A DNA stretch of 64,000 nt from Acidobacteriota bacterium (lineage in GTDB: Bacteria > Acidobacteriota > Thermoanaerobaculia > Gp7-AA8): NCBI GenBank assembly GCA_021325515.1, contig JAJPHC010000002.1, positions 62,001-126,000 on the forward strand, in the 5' to 3' direction. The translations under genes were made by a program, and so were the position numbers. This document shows, one piece after another, positions 35,751 through 44,164 of the stretch. The notes beneath the pieces are model-generated. The model was not told the origin of the DNA. It searched no databases and saw only the letters and a list, made by a program, of their open reading frames with translations. Positions within the stretch are counted from its first letter, which is position 1. Each line of letters starts with the position of its first letter.

Positions 35751-36842
35751 ATGAAAACGTTTCTTCTTGCCGCGGCGCTGACCGCGATGTTCGCAGTCGC
35801 TGCCCGGGCGCAGGTGACGCCGGCTGCCGGCTATACACCGCCTGACGACACGCCGAAGTTCAACGTCGGCGCGACAATCTTCGCCGACTACACCTGGAAC
35901 CAGTCGCCGGAAATCAAAGACGCCGACGGCAATCAGGTTCACAACAGTTCCTTCAATGTCACTCGCGCCTACATCAACATCACCGGCAACCTCAATCACT
36001 GGGTCTCGTATCGCATCACGCCCGACATCTCCCGTGAAACCGGCACGTCGTCATCGCTGAGCGGCAGCCAGATCTTCCGCCTCAAGTACGCCTACGCGCA
36101 GTTCGGACTCGACGACTGGGCGACGAAAGGCTCGTGGGTTCGATTCGGCGTGCAGCAGACGCCGTACGTCGACTACACCGAAAGCATCTATCGCTACCGC
36201 TTCCAGGGGACGGTATTCGGCGAGCGCACCGGCCTGCTCTCGTCTGCGGACGCGGGTGTCAGCGGCCGCTACAACTTCGCCGGCAACTACGGCGATCTGC
36301 ACGCCGGCTTCTACAACGGCGAGAACTACAACAAGGCGGAAGTGAACAACGAGAAAGCGTTCGACATCCGCGGGACGGTTCGTCCTTTCCCGCTGGGCGG
36401 CACGTTTCTCAAAGGCCTCCGCCTGACAGGGTTCATCGTCGATGACCACTACGTAGGCAGCGCGAAGCGCCAGCGCACATTCGGTCAGATCACGTATGAG
36501 CATCCGCTGGTGAACGCGGGACTCGAGCTCGTGAAGGCGAAGGACCGCACGTCGGCGAGCAAGCCTCAGGTGGATTCGAAGGGCTGGAGCTTCTGGATCA
36601 CGCCGAAGTTCGGCAACAGCGGCTGGGAAGCGCTGATCCGTCACGACAACTTCGTACCCAACGAGAGCGTGAGCGCGCAGAAGCAGAAGCGCGACATCGA
36701 TGGCATCGCCTACTGGCTGCCGAATGCCGGCGGCAAGACCGTGGCCGTGCTTCTCGATCGCGATTCGCTCCAGCGCACGAACGTGACGCCGTCCGCGCCG
36801 AACACCACGAATTACGAAATCAAGCTGCTCGTGAACTTCTAA
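35751..36842 (+). CDS. OprP/OprO-type phosphate-selective porin, copy 2
   Basis: 363 aa from ATG 35751. Signal peptide MKTFLLAAALTAMFAVAARAQ. It is aligned end to end with copy 1 without gaps (NVGATIFADYTWNQSPE, FNVTRAYINITGNLNHWVSYRITPDI, VRFGVQQTPYVDY, ending KLLVNF), so the pair arose by tandem duplication and has since diverged moderately. The pstS copy 1 gene follows 9 bp downstream, making a porin-binding protein operon. Four 11-bp Pho-box-like repeats lie 40-83 bp upstream, so this operon is probably induced by phosphate limitation. Confidence 0.87.
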   Translation: MKTFLLAAALTAMFAVAARAQVTPAAGYTPPDDTPKFNVGATIFADYTWNQSPEIKDADGNQVHNSSFNVTRAYINITGNLNHWVSYRITPDISRETGTSSSLSGSQIFRLKYAYAQFGLDDWATKGSWVRFGVQQTPYVDYTESIYRYRFQGTVFGERTGLLSSADAGVSGRYNFAGNYGDLHAGFYNGENYNKAEVNNEKAFDIRGTVRPFPLGGTFLKGLRLTGFIVDDHYVGSAKRQRTFGQITYEHPLVNAGLELVKAKDRTSASKPQVDSKGWSFWITPKFGNSGWEALIRHDNFVPNESVSAQKQKRDIDGIAYWLPNAGGKTVAVLLDRDSLQRTNVTPSAPNTTNYEIKLLVNF

Positions 36843-36851
36843 GGGGAAGAA

Positions 36852-37868
36852 ATGAAAACAGTCATGGCCTTTCTGGCCGTCCTCGTGACGGCATGCTCGA
36901 TCTCTGTCTCCGCGCAGACGCTGCAGATCAACGGTGCAGGCGCGACGTTCCCGTACCCGATCTATTCGAAGTGGTTCGACGAGTATCACAAGGCTCATCC
37001 CGGCATTGAGATCAACTACCAGTCGATCGGTTCCGGCGGCGGCATTCGCCAGCTCAGCGCCGGCACGGTGTTCTTCGGCGCGAGCGATGGTCCCATGACG
37101 AACGAGCAGATCACTGCTGCGGGGTTTCGCGTGATGCATCTGCCGGCGGTTCTGGGCGGCGTCGTTCCCGTCTACAACGTGCCGGGTGCCGGCGAGCTGA
37201 AGTTCACCGGCCCGACGCTGGCGAACATCTTCCTCGGCAAGATCACGAAGTGGAATGATCCGGCGATCCGCGCCACGAATCCCGGCATGAATCTGCCGGG
37301 CGATGAGATCACCGTCGTTCATCGTTCCGATGGCTCGGGGACGAGTTACATCTGGTGCGATTACCTCTCGAAAGTCTCGCCGGAATATCGCCAGAAGGTC
37401 GGTGTCGCGACCGCGGTCAACTGGCCGGCCGGCGTCGGAGGCAAGGGCAATGAAGGGGTCGCCGGGCTCGTGAAGCAGACTCCGGGCTCGATCGGTTACG
37501 TCGAGCTGATTTATGCGCTGCAGAACAGGATCAGCTATGGCGCAGTGCAGAACATGGCGGGCGAGTTCGTGACTGCATCGACGGAGACGGTGTCGAACGC
37601 TGCATCCAGCGCGGCGAAGAACATGCCGAAGGACTTCCGCGTCTCGATTACCAATGCGCCGGGGAAGAATGTGTATCCGATCTCGTCGTTCACCTGGCTG
37701 CTGCTTCAGGAGTCGCCGCGCGATCTGCAGCGCTCGCGCGCGATGGTCGAGTTCGTGAAGTGGGCGATCACCGACGGTCAGAAGTACACGGCGCAACTCG
37801 GCTACGCGCCGCTGCCGAAGGAAGTGGTCGCGCTCGAGTTGGAAGCGATCAAGAGGATCAGGCAGTAG
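36852..37868 (+). CDS. pstS: Phosphate ABC transporter substrate-binding protein PstS, copy 1
   Basis: 338 aa with AAGGGGAAG before the ATG. The signal region (MKTVMAFLAVLVTACSISVSAQ) contains a VTAC lipobox-like site as well as a signal peptidase I-like AQ site, so lipidation is undecided. Mature protein: INGAGATFPYPIYSKWFDEYHK, INYQSIGSGGGIRQLSAGTVFFGASDGPM, VVHRSDGSGTSYIWCDYLSKVS and GYVELIYALQN. These are the phosphate-binding segments of PstS (SGGG, SDGSGT). It delivers phosphate to PstCAB. It lies in an operon with porin 2. Confidence 0.94.
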   Translation: MKTVMAFLAVLVTACSISVSAQTLQINGAGATFPYPIYSKWFDEYHKAHPGIEINYQSIGSGGGIRQLSAGTVFFGASDGPMTNEQITAAGFRVMHLPAVLGGVVPVYNVPGAGELKFTGPTLANIFLGKITKWNDPAIRATNPGMNLPGDEITVVHRSDGSGTSYIWCDYLSKVSPEYRQKVGVATAVNWPAGVGGKGNEGVAGLVKQTPGSIGYVELIYALQNRISYGAVQNMAGEFVTASTETVSNAASSAAKNMPKDFRVSITNAPGKNVYPISSFTWLLLQESPRDLQRSRAMVEFVKWAITDGQKYTAQLGYAPLPKEVVALELEAIKRIRQ

Positions 37869-37871
37869 ACG

Positions 37872-39023
37872 TCATCCGTACTTCACGAGATGGCTCGCCG
37901 CGAAGTACCAGACGACAGCCGTTGCCGCGAGAGCAGCAATTCTCGCGGCTCTTCCGCTGCTGAGAATCACGACGGTGCTGATCAGAAAGAAATCGGCGAG
38001 CACTCGCACGAAGCTCACCTCGGCCCACATGTTGTGCGGCAGCGTTGACGCGAGTCCGAGATACGCAAGCCACGTCGCGCGCCATGTGACCTTCGTCGAA
38101 GCGAACCTCCAGGCTCCGATGACGATCGCCACGATCGCGCCGAGGAACGCGGCCTCGGTGAAGTAGAGGCGGGAGATCCCTCGAAGCGAAGAGTTGGCGA
38201 TGAGAAAGCGAACGTACTCGGCGAACGGCACGCTGAACTTCGGTGCGATCGAACCGAGCGGCGTGTCCGTTCCGAATCTCCACGCGATCAGCGCCTGCCA
38301 TGCGGCATATGCAGCAAGCGGGATCGCGAACGTTTCCGCGCCGTAGTCCTGAGCGCGTTTGCGGATGAAGCGGTAGGCGTAGATCACCAGCAGAGCCGCG
38401 GCGAGCACGATCGAAGTCTCGCGCGTCAGAACCGCGCAGGTCAGTAGCGCGGCGGCGATGAAGGACCTCCGCTTCTGCACCGCGTGAATCGCGGAGAGGA
38501 GGAACATGCACTGAACGATCTCGCTGAGATCGCCGGAGATCGTCGTCACGAAGCCCGGGTAGAGCGGCGCGATCACTCCCCACAAGGCATGGGCTCCGAA
38601 GTGCCGGCTCAGTTGCGCAGCGACGAAGGCGAGGACGAGCAGTGCGGCGACGTTCACCGCGACGAGCATCGCCGGAACCCATTCGACGCGGCCGAGCGAG
38701 GCGATGTGAACGAGCAGCGGATAGAGAATCCGCTGGCGCCGATACGCGGGATTGTCGAACTGGATTCCGTAGGTCTTTGTTGCCGTGGAGAATGGATCGG
38801 AGGCGAGGCGATAGAACCAGACGCCGTCGTATCCCGGCACATCGCTGCGCACGGTGAGTCCTCGCGGAGCCTGGCGCGCGTCGACGTTCGTTCCCGCCGT
38901 GACGAGCAGCGAGACATCGCCGCCTTCCCGCCGGATGTACGCCGTCAGCAGAATGCCGTAGCAGGCCGCAACGAACAGAACGGCGGCGAGGGGCGAATCG
39001 AGCAGAGATCTCCAGCGCGGCAC
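37872..39023 (-). CDS. Multi-pass membrane protein, possible GT-C-type glycosyltransferase
   Basis: 383 aa from GTG 39023. About nine to ten hydrophobic segments are spread through the sequence. The first large loop (GLTVRSDVPGYDGVWFYRLASDPF, RRQRILYPLLVHIASLG) has a DGxWFYRLA-like start and Arg/Tyr-rich loop seen in GT-C membrane proteins of the mannosyl- or dolichyl-type families. CAVLTRETSIVLA is another typical segment. I do not recognise a named family. It lies antisense between the two pstS genes, and its start codon overlaps the Pho-box-like repeats of pstS copy 2. Confidence 0.65.
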   Translation of the reverse strand: MPRWRSLLDSPLAAVLFVAACYGILLTAYIRREGGDVSLLVTAGTNVDARQAPRGLTVRSDVPGYDGVWFYRLASDPFSTATKTYGIQFDNPAYRRQRILYPLLVHIASLGRVEWVPAMLVAVNVAALLVLAFVAAQLSRHFGAHALWGVIAPLYPGFVTTISGDLSEIVQCMFLLSAIHAVQKRRSFIAAALLTCAVLTRETSIVLAAALLVIYAYRFIRKRAQDYGAETFAIPLAAYAAWQALIAWRFGTDTPLGSIAPKFSVPFAEYVRFLIANSSLRGISRLYFTEAAFLGAIVAIVIGAWRFASTKVTWRATWLAYLGLASTLPHNMWAEVSFVRVLADFFLISTVVILSSGRAARIAALAATAVVWYFAASHLVKYG

Positions 39024-39066
39024 TTCACACCGAATTTACATCGAGTGGCATCGCACTTCATCCGCA
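39023..39066 (+). promoter_or_regulatory. Pho-box-like 11-bp direct repeats upstream of pstS copy 2
   Basis: Four consecutive 11-mers: CTTCACACCGA, ATTTACATCGA, GTGGCATCGCA, CTTCATCCGCA. They align block by block with 35668-35711, the promoter of porin 2. TTTACA (39035-39040) and CTTCAT-like bases 17 bp further on could act as -35 and -10, giving a leader of under 20 nt. The divergent membrane-protein gene starts inside the first block. Confidence 0.72.
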
Positions 39067-39083
39067 GTCCCGAGAATGCGGGC

Positions 39084-40124
39084 ATGAAGAAACTGATGAC
39101 ATGCATCGCGATGGCGATCGCGATTTCAGCCTGCAAGCCGGCGGAGACAACCGGAACGGCACCGGCCGCCGCTGCTTCGATTCAAATCAATGGCGCAGGG
39201 GCCACCTTCCCGTACCCGATCTACTCCAAGTGGTTCGAGGAATACGGCAAGACGCATCCGAACGTGAAGATCAACTATCAGTCGATCGGCTCCGGCGGCG
39301 GCATCAAGCAGCTCACCGCGCAGACGGTGTTCTTCGGCGCGACCGACGGCCCGATGTCCGATGAGCAGCTCAAATCGGCACCCGGTCCGATCCTTCATTT
39401 TCCGACCGTGCTCGGCGGCGTCGTTCCGATCTACAACCTTCCCGGCGTGACGTCGCAGCTCCGCTTCAGCGGTCCCGTGCTCGCCGGCATCTACCTCGGC
39501 CAGATCACGAAGTGGAACGACGCGCGGATCGCGAAGGAGAATCCGGGCGTCAATCTCCCCGCGACGGACATCGCGGTCGTGCATCGCTCCGACGGCTCCG
39601 GCACCACCTACATCTTCTGCGACTTTCTCTCGAAGGTCTCGCCCGAGTACAAGTCGAAGGTCGGCGTGAACACTTCGGTGAGCTGGCCGGCGGGTGTCGG
39701 CGCGAAGGGCAACGAAGGCGTCAGCGGCCTCGTGCAGCAGACACCGGGCGCGATCGGCTACGTCGAATTGATCTTCGCGCTGCAGAACAAGATTCCGTTC
39801 GCCGCCGTGCAGAACAAGGCCGGCGCGTTCGTCACCGCATCCCTCGAGAGCGTCACCGCGGCCGCGGCGAACGTAAAGATGCCGGATGACTTCCGCATCT
39901 CGATCACGAACGCCGAAGGGAACGACGCGTATCCGATCGCGTCGTTCACCTGGATGCTCCTCTATCAGAACCCGCAGGACACAGAGCGGGCGAAGATCAT
40001 GGCGGACTTCCTCAAGTGGGCGCTCAGCGATGGTCAGAAGGATGCGGCTGCGCTGCACTATGCGCCGCTCCCGAAGAGCGTGATCGATCTGGAGATGGCG
40101 GCGCTGGCGCGCCTCGCATCCTGA
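39084..40124 (+). CDS. pstS: Phosphate ABC transporter substrate-binding lipoprotein PstS, copy 2
   Basis: 346 aa from ATG 39084. Signal peptide with lipobox AISAC (Cys about 17) and a short Thr/Ala linker. Binding-protein features parallel copy 1: INGAGATFPYPIYSKWFEEYGK, INYQSIGSGGGIKQLTAQTVFFGATDGPM, VVHRSDGSGTTYIFCDFLSKVS and GYVELIFALQNK. It is followed after 40 bp by pstC and is the canonical first gene of the pst operon. A Pho-box-like array lies just upstream. The two PstS are clear paralogues; different affinity or anchoring could explain why both are kept. Confidence 0.94.
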   Translation: MKKLMTCIAMAIAISACKPAETTGTAPAAAASIQINGAGATFPYPIYSKWFEEYGKTHPNVKINYQSIGSGGGIKQLTAQTVFFGATDGPMSDEQLKSAPGPILHFPTVLGGVVPIYNLPGVTSQLRFSGPVLAGIYLGQITKWNDARIAKENPGVNLPATDIAVVHRSDGSGTTYIFCDFLSKVSPEYKSKVGVNTSVSWPAGVGAKGNEGVSGLVQQTPGAIGYVELIFALQNKIPFAAVQNKAGAFVTASLESVTAAAANVKMPDDFRISITNAEGNDAYPIASFTWMLLYQNPQDTERAKIMADFLKWALSDGQKDAAALHYAPLPKSVIDLEMAALARLAS

Positions 40125-40164
40125 TCGACGCGAAGGACACGACGAACAACGCCGGCAGGCTTGC

Positions 40165-41073
40165 TTGAACACCACATTCAAATCGAGGGACGATCGAGGT
40201 TTCCGCATCGGGACCGGCGCGATTGCCGCGCTGGTCCTGCTCGTGGTGCTCGGCATCGGCTTCGAGCTGACGCGCCAGTCGCTTCTCTCGATCGCGAAAT
40301 TCGGCTTCGGATTCTGGAAGGGAACGACGTGGGATCCGGTATCCGGCGAGTTCGGTGCGTTGCCCTTCATCTGGGGCACGCTCTATTCCGCGCTCCTGGC
40401 GCTGCTGCTCTCGACGCCGATCGCGATCGGCATCGCGGTGTTCATCTCCGAGCTCTCGCCGCGCGCGCTGCGCCAGCCGCTCACGTATCTGACGGAGCTG
40501 CTCGCCGCGATTCCCTCGATCGTTTACGGACTCTGGGGAGTCTTCGTGCTCGTGCCGGCGGTGCGCAAGCTCGAGCTGATGACGCCTGAGTCGTGGAAGA
40601 AGATCCCGCTGTTCAAAGGTCCGCCCCTCGGCGTCGGCATGCTCGCGGCGGCGTTGATCCTCGCCGTGATGGTGATTCCGCTGACGTCGTCAGTCGCGCG
40701 CGAAGTGCTGAAGAATGTTCCGTCGACACAGCGCGAAGCGGCGTATGCGCTTGGTGCGACGCGATGGGAGGCGATCAGGATTGCGCTCGGCTTCGGCCGT
40801 ACCGGCATCATCGGCGCGATCATGCTCGGCTTCGGCCGCGCACTCGGCGAAACGATGGCCGTCACGATGGTCATCGGCAACAACCCGCAGTTGTCCGCTT
40901 CGCTCTTCGCGCCGCAATACACGATGGCCGCGGTCATCGCGAACGAGTTCAGCGAGGCGGCGGACGAGTTGTATCTGCACGCGCTGATCGAGATCGGCCT
41001 GCTGCTCTTCATCATCACCATCATCGTGAATCTGATCTCGCGCGTCATGGTGCGTTCGCGGAGGACGGCATGA
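40165..41073 (+). CDS. pstC: Phosphate ABC transporter permease PstC
   Basis: 302 aa from TTG 40165. Six membrane helices; BPD_transp_1 domain with the EAA-type loop [40 protein letters not shown]. The PstC-type [30 protein letters not shown] segment precedes it, and [16 protein letters not shown] is the conserved charged/proline region. It forms the inner-membrane channel with PstA. The stop overlaps the pstA start (ATGA). Confidence 0.94.
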   Translation: MNTTFKSRDDRGFRIGTGAIAALVLLVVLGIGFELTRQSLLSIAKFGFGFWKGTTWDPVSGEFGALPFIWGTLYSALLALLLSTPIAIGIAVFISELSPRALRQPLTYLTELLAAIPSIVYGLWGVFVLVPAVRKLELMTPESWKKIPLFKGPPLGVGMLAAALILAVMVIPLTSSVAREVLKNVPSTQREAAYALGATRWEAIRIALGFGRTGIIGAIMLGFGRALGETMAVTMVIGNNPQLSASLFAPQYTMAAVIANEFSEAADELYLHALIEIGLLLFIITIIVNLISRVMVRSRRTA

Positions 41074-41921
41074 CATCGACCTCGCTTCGCAGGCGGCTCG
41101 TGTCGCGCGCGGCGGAAGCGTTCTGCGCAGTGTCGGTCGTCATCGCGCTGCTGCCGCTTGCGCTCATCCTCTTCTACGTCGTGAAGGAAGGGATCGGCGC
41201 ACTCAATGCCGACTTCTTCACGAAGATGCCGAAGCCTGTCGGCGAAGCGGGTGGCGGCATGGCGAACGCGATTGCCGGCACGCTCATCCTGATCGCGATC
41301 GCCGCCGGCTTCGCCGTTCCTGCCGGCGTGATCTGCGGCATCCATCTGTCGGAGTATCCGAAGTCGGCGTTCTCGACGATCGTCCGCTTCGCTGCGGATG
41401 TGCTCAACGGCGTGCCGAGCATCGTCGTCGGCATCTTCGTCTACGGCATTCTCGTGCTGCCGGTGAAGCGCTTCAGCGCGCTGTCGGGCGGCGTTGCCCT
41501 CGGGATTCTGATGCTCCCCATCGTGATACGCACGACCGAGGAGTTGTTGCGGCTCGTGCCTGCGGGCTTGCGCGAAGGTGCGCTGGCACTTGGTGCGACG
41601 CGCTCGCGTGCGATCTTCACCGTCATTCTTCCGGCGGCTCTGCCGGGCATCCTCACCGGTATTCTCGTCGCGCTGGCGCGCGTTGCCGGCGAAACGGCGC
41701 CGCTGCTCTTCACCGCATTCAACAACCGCTACTGGTCGACGAGCCTGACGCAGCCGATTGCGTCGCTCACCGTCCAGGTCTTCACCTACGCGATCTCGCC
41801 GTACGAAGACTGGCACCGGCAGGCGTGGGCGGGAGCGTTCCTGCTCGTGATGATGATTCTCGTCCTGTCGATCGCCGCCCGTCTCGCTGTTCGCCGTCTC
41901 GAGAGGATGAACCGCCCGTGA
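41070..41921 (+). CDS. pstA: Phosphate ABC transporter permease PstA
   Basis: 283 aa from ATG 41070; the longer track ORF starts inside pstC in another frame. Six membrane helices with the PstA signatures [38 protein letters not shown], the EAA loop [44 protein letters not shown] and the C-terminal helix. It pairs with PstC. GTGA at its end starts pstB, so pstC-pstA-pstB are translationally coupled. Confidence 0.94.
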   Translation: MTSTSLRRRLVSRAAEAFCAVSVVIALLPLALILFYVVKEGIGALNADFFTKMPKPVGEAGGGMANAIAGTLILIAIAAGFAVPAGVICGIHLSEYPKSAFSTIVRFAADVLNGVPSIVVGIFVYGILVLPVKRFSALSGGVALGILMLPIVIRTTEELLRLVPAGLREGALALGATRSRAIFTVILPAALPGILTGILVALARVAGETAPLLFTAFNNRYWSTSLTQPIASLTVQVFTYAISPYEDWHRQAWAGAFLLVMMILVLSIAARLAVRRLERMNRP

Positions 41922-42676
41922 ACGAACCCAAGATCCACGTCAAAGACTTCGACTTCTTCTACGGCGCATCGAAGGTGCTGCACGGCATCTCGATGGACAT
42001 TCCTGACCGGCAGGTGACCGCGCTGATCGGACCGTCGGGCTGCGGGAAGTCGACCTTCGTCCGTTCCATCAATCGGATGAACGACATCATCCCCGACGCC
42101 CGCGGCACGGGGACGATTCTCATCGACGGAAAGAACGTGTATGGACGCGACACCGACGTCGTCGCGCTGCGCCGCCGCGTGGGGATGGTGTTCCAGAAGT
42201 CGAATCCGTTTCCGAAGTCGATCTTCGAGAACGTCGCGTACGGCCTCCGGATCAACGGCGGGGGGAGCAAGCGCGAAATGGCGGAGATCGTGGAGCGCTC
42301 GCTGCGCCGCGCCGCGTTGTGGGAAGAGGTGAAGGATCGCCTGCACAGCAGCGCCTTCGCGCTTTCGGGCGGACAGCAGCAGCGTCTCTGCATCGCGCGC
42401 GCACTCGCCGTCGATCCCGAGATTCTTCTGATGGATGAGCCGGCGTCGGCCCTCGATCCGATCGCGACCACGAAAATCGAAGAGCTGATTTACGAGCTGA
42501 AGAGCAACTACACGATCGTCATCGTCACGCACAACATGCAGCAGGCGGCCCGCGTCTCGGACAAAACCGCGTTCTTCATGATGGGCAGGCTGGTCGAGCT
42601 CGGCGACACGAAAACCATGTTCATGACGCCGAAGGAAAAGATGACCGAGGATTATGTGACGGGAAGATTTGGATAG
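41918..42676 (+). CDS. pstB: Phosphate ABC transporter ATP-binding protein PstB
   Basis: 252 aa from GTG 41918. [46 protein letters not shown] holds Walker A and the PstB-typical RSINRMND. Then [23 protein letters not shown] (Q-loop), [16 protein letters not shown] (signature), [15 protein letters not shown] (Walker B) and [13 protein letters not shown] (switch His). It energises PstCA. A 40-bp inverted nonamer hairpin starts at its stop codon and separates it from phoU. Confidence 0.96.
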   Translation: MNEPKIHVKDFDFFYGASKVLHGISMDIPDRQVTALIGPSGCGKSTFVRSINRMNDIIPDARGTGTILIDGKNVYGRDTDVVALRRRVGMVFQKSNPFPKSIFENVAYGLRINGGGSKREMAEIVERSLRRAALWEEVKDRLHSSAFALSGGQQQRLCIARALAVDPEILLMDEPASALDPIATTKIEELIYELKSNYTIVIVTHNMQQAARVSDKTAFFMMGRLVELGDTKTMFMTPKEKMTEDYVTGRFG

Positions 42677-42764
42677 GACGTATGGGACCGATGGGACGGA
42701 TGGGACGGATGGGTGGACGTCTCCCATCCGTCCCATCCGTCCCATCCGTCCCATCCGTCCCATT
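42674..42764. repeat. Nonamer inverted array (40-bp stem) between pstB and phoU
   Basis: Left arm 42674-42714 has four to five units of TGGGACGGA-type 9-mers. After an 8-nt centre the right arm 42723-42764 has the reverse (CCCATCCGT repeated). The arms match at nearly every one of about 40 positions, so the pst-pho transcript would carry a very strong hairpin in its middle. Its last bases lie 9 bp upstream of the phoU start and directly before its GGAG. Confidence 0.88.
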
Positions 42765-42773
42765 GGAGTTTTT

Positions 42774-43433
42774 ATGCAACGACACTTCGACCGCGACATT
42801 GAAGAAATCAAGCAGCTTCTGCTCCGCATGGGCGGGCTCGTCGAGCAGCAGATGATGGACTCCGTCCGTGCGCTGCTCGACCGCAACAGCGATCTTGCGC
42901 AGCTCGTCATCGAGCGCGACAGCGAGATCGATCAGATGGAGCTTTTGATCGATCAGAAGACGATCGAGCTGATGGCCGTCATGCAGCCTGCGGCGAGCGA
43001 CCTCCGCTTCGTCGCCACGATCATGAAGATCACGCCGGAGCTGGAGCGCATCGCCGACCTTGCGCAGGACGTCTGCGAGCGCGCGATCGAGCTCAATCGC
43101 GAGCCGCAGCTCAAGCCGCTGTCGCAACTGCCGCTTCTCGCGGACAACGCGCAGAAGATGGTGCGCGAGTCGCTCGACTCGTTCGTGCGCGGCGATGTCG
43201 AGCTCGCGCGCAGCGTGATCCGCCACGACGACGTCGTCGATCAACTGACGGAAGACTCGTTCCGCTCGCTTCTCACCTACATGCTCGAGAACCCGCGTAA
43301 CATCTCATCGGCGATCCGCCTGACGTTCATCGGCAAGTACTTCGAGCGAATGGCCGACGGTGCGACGAACATCTGCGAGATGGTCGTCTATCTCGTCGAA
43401 GGAAAGATGATCAAGCACACGCACATGCAATGA
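42774..43433 (+). CDS. phoU: Phosphate signalling/transport regulator PhoU
   Basis: 219 aa from ATG 42774, with GGAG six bases upstream. Two three-helix halves with PhoU signatures: RHFDRDIEEIKQLLLRMGGLVEQQM, DSEIDQMELLIDQKTIELMAVMQPAASDLRFVATIMKITPELERIADLAQDVCERAIEL, and in the second half TYMLENPRNISSAIRLTFIGKYFERMADGATNICEMVVYLVEGK. The ERIADLA/ERMADGA metal-binding motifs are intact. PhoU links PstB to the PhoR kinase. The stop overlaps phoB by ATGA. Confidence 0.95.
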   Translation: MQRHFDRDIEEIKQLLLRMGGLVEQQMMDSVRALLDRNSDLAQLVIERDSEIDQMELLIDQKTIELMAVMQPAASDLRFVATIMKITPELERIADLAQDVCERAIELNREPQLKPLSQLPLLADNAQKMVRESLDSFVRGDVELARSVIRHDDVVDQLTEDSFRSLLTYMLENPRNISSAIRLTFIGKYFERMADGATNICEMVVYLVEGKMIKHTHMQ

Positions 43434-44101
43434 AACGCATCGCGCTGATCGAAGACGACCACGACATCGCCTTCACCGTGAAGCTCAATCTGGAGCGGGA
43501 AGGCTATGCGGTGACTCACTATGGGCGGGGGCAGGACGGCCTGCTGGCCGTGCAGCGCGGCACGGCCGACTTCGTGGTGCTCGATCTCAATCTGCCCGAT
43601 CTCGATGGCCTGACGATCTGCCGGGAGTTGCGCCGCGATCCGCGCACGCAGGCGATTCCGATCCTGATGCTCACGGCGCGCGGCTCGGAGCGCGATCGCA
43701 TCACCGGCCTCGAGCTCGGAGCCGATGACTACCTCTCGAAGCCCTTCAGCGTGCGCGAGCTCGTCGCGCGTGTGGCCGCGGTGTGGCGGCGCGCGCGCGG
43801 CGGCGCGGACGAAGCCGCGGTCTATGACGACGGCGAGCTGCGGATCGATGAGAAGGCGTTCCGCGTCTACCGCCACGGCCAGGAAGTGAAGCTGGCGAAG
43901 AAGGAGTTCGAGCTCTTGTCGCTCCTCGTGCGCAATCGCGGCTCGGTCGTTTCGCGCGACCGGATTCTGTCGGAGGTGTGGCACATGTCGGACGAGATCG
44001 AGACGAGGACGGTGGATGCGCACATCCGCAACCTCCGGAAGAAAATCGGCGCGGAGCGGATCTCGACGATCGTCGGCTTCGGATACCGCTACGATGTGTA
44101 G
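43430..44101 (+). CDS. phoB: OmpR/PhoB-family response regulator
   Basis: 223 aa. Receiver domain (IALIEDDHDIAF, phospho-acceptor Asp 52 in VVLDLNLP, MLTARGSE, KPFSVRELVARV) and a C-terminal winged helix (FELLSLLVRNRGSVVSRDRILSEVWHMSDEIETRTVDAHIRNLRKKIG). The order pstSCAB-phoU-phoB-phoR supports assignment as PhoB. It should bind the 11-bp repeats at 35668 and 39023 when phosphorylated. GTGTAG ends the gene and a hairpin separates it from phoR. Confidence 0.92.
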   Translation: MKRIALIEDDHDIAFTVKLNLEREGYAVTHYGRGQDGLLAVQRGTADFVVLDLNLPDLDGLTICRELRRDPRTQAIPILMLTARGSERDRITGLELGADDYLSKPFSVRELVARVAAVWRRARGGADEAAVYDDGELRIDEKAFRVYRHGQEVKLAKKEFELLSLLVRNRGSVVSRDRILSEVWHMSDEIETRTVDAHIRNLRKKIGAERISTIVGFGYRYDV

Positions 44102-44160
44102 AAGAGGCGCCTTCGCCTGTTCTCCCTTGATTCGACAGGCGAGGGCGTCTGTCCTGCACC
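44102..44160. repeat. Hairpin of the AGGCGCC/ACAGGCG family between phoB and phoR
   Basis: AGGCGCCTTCGCCTGT and ACAGGCGAGGGCGTCT pair at 14 of 16 positions around a 14-nt loop, and CTGTCCTGCACC follows. The sequence is related to the REPIN-like pair at 10185-10258. It would attenuate or process the phoB-phoR transcript. Confidence 0.65.
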
Positions 44161-44164
44161 TGAC

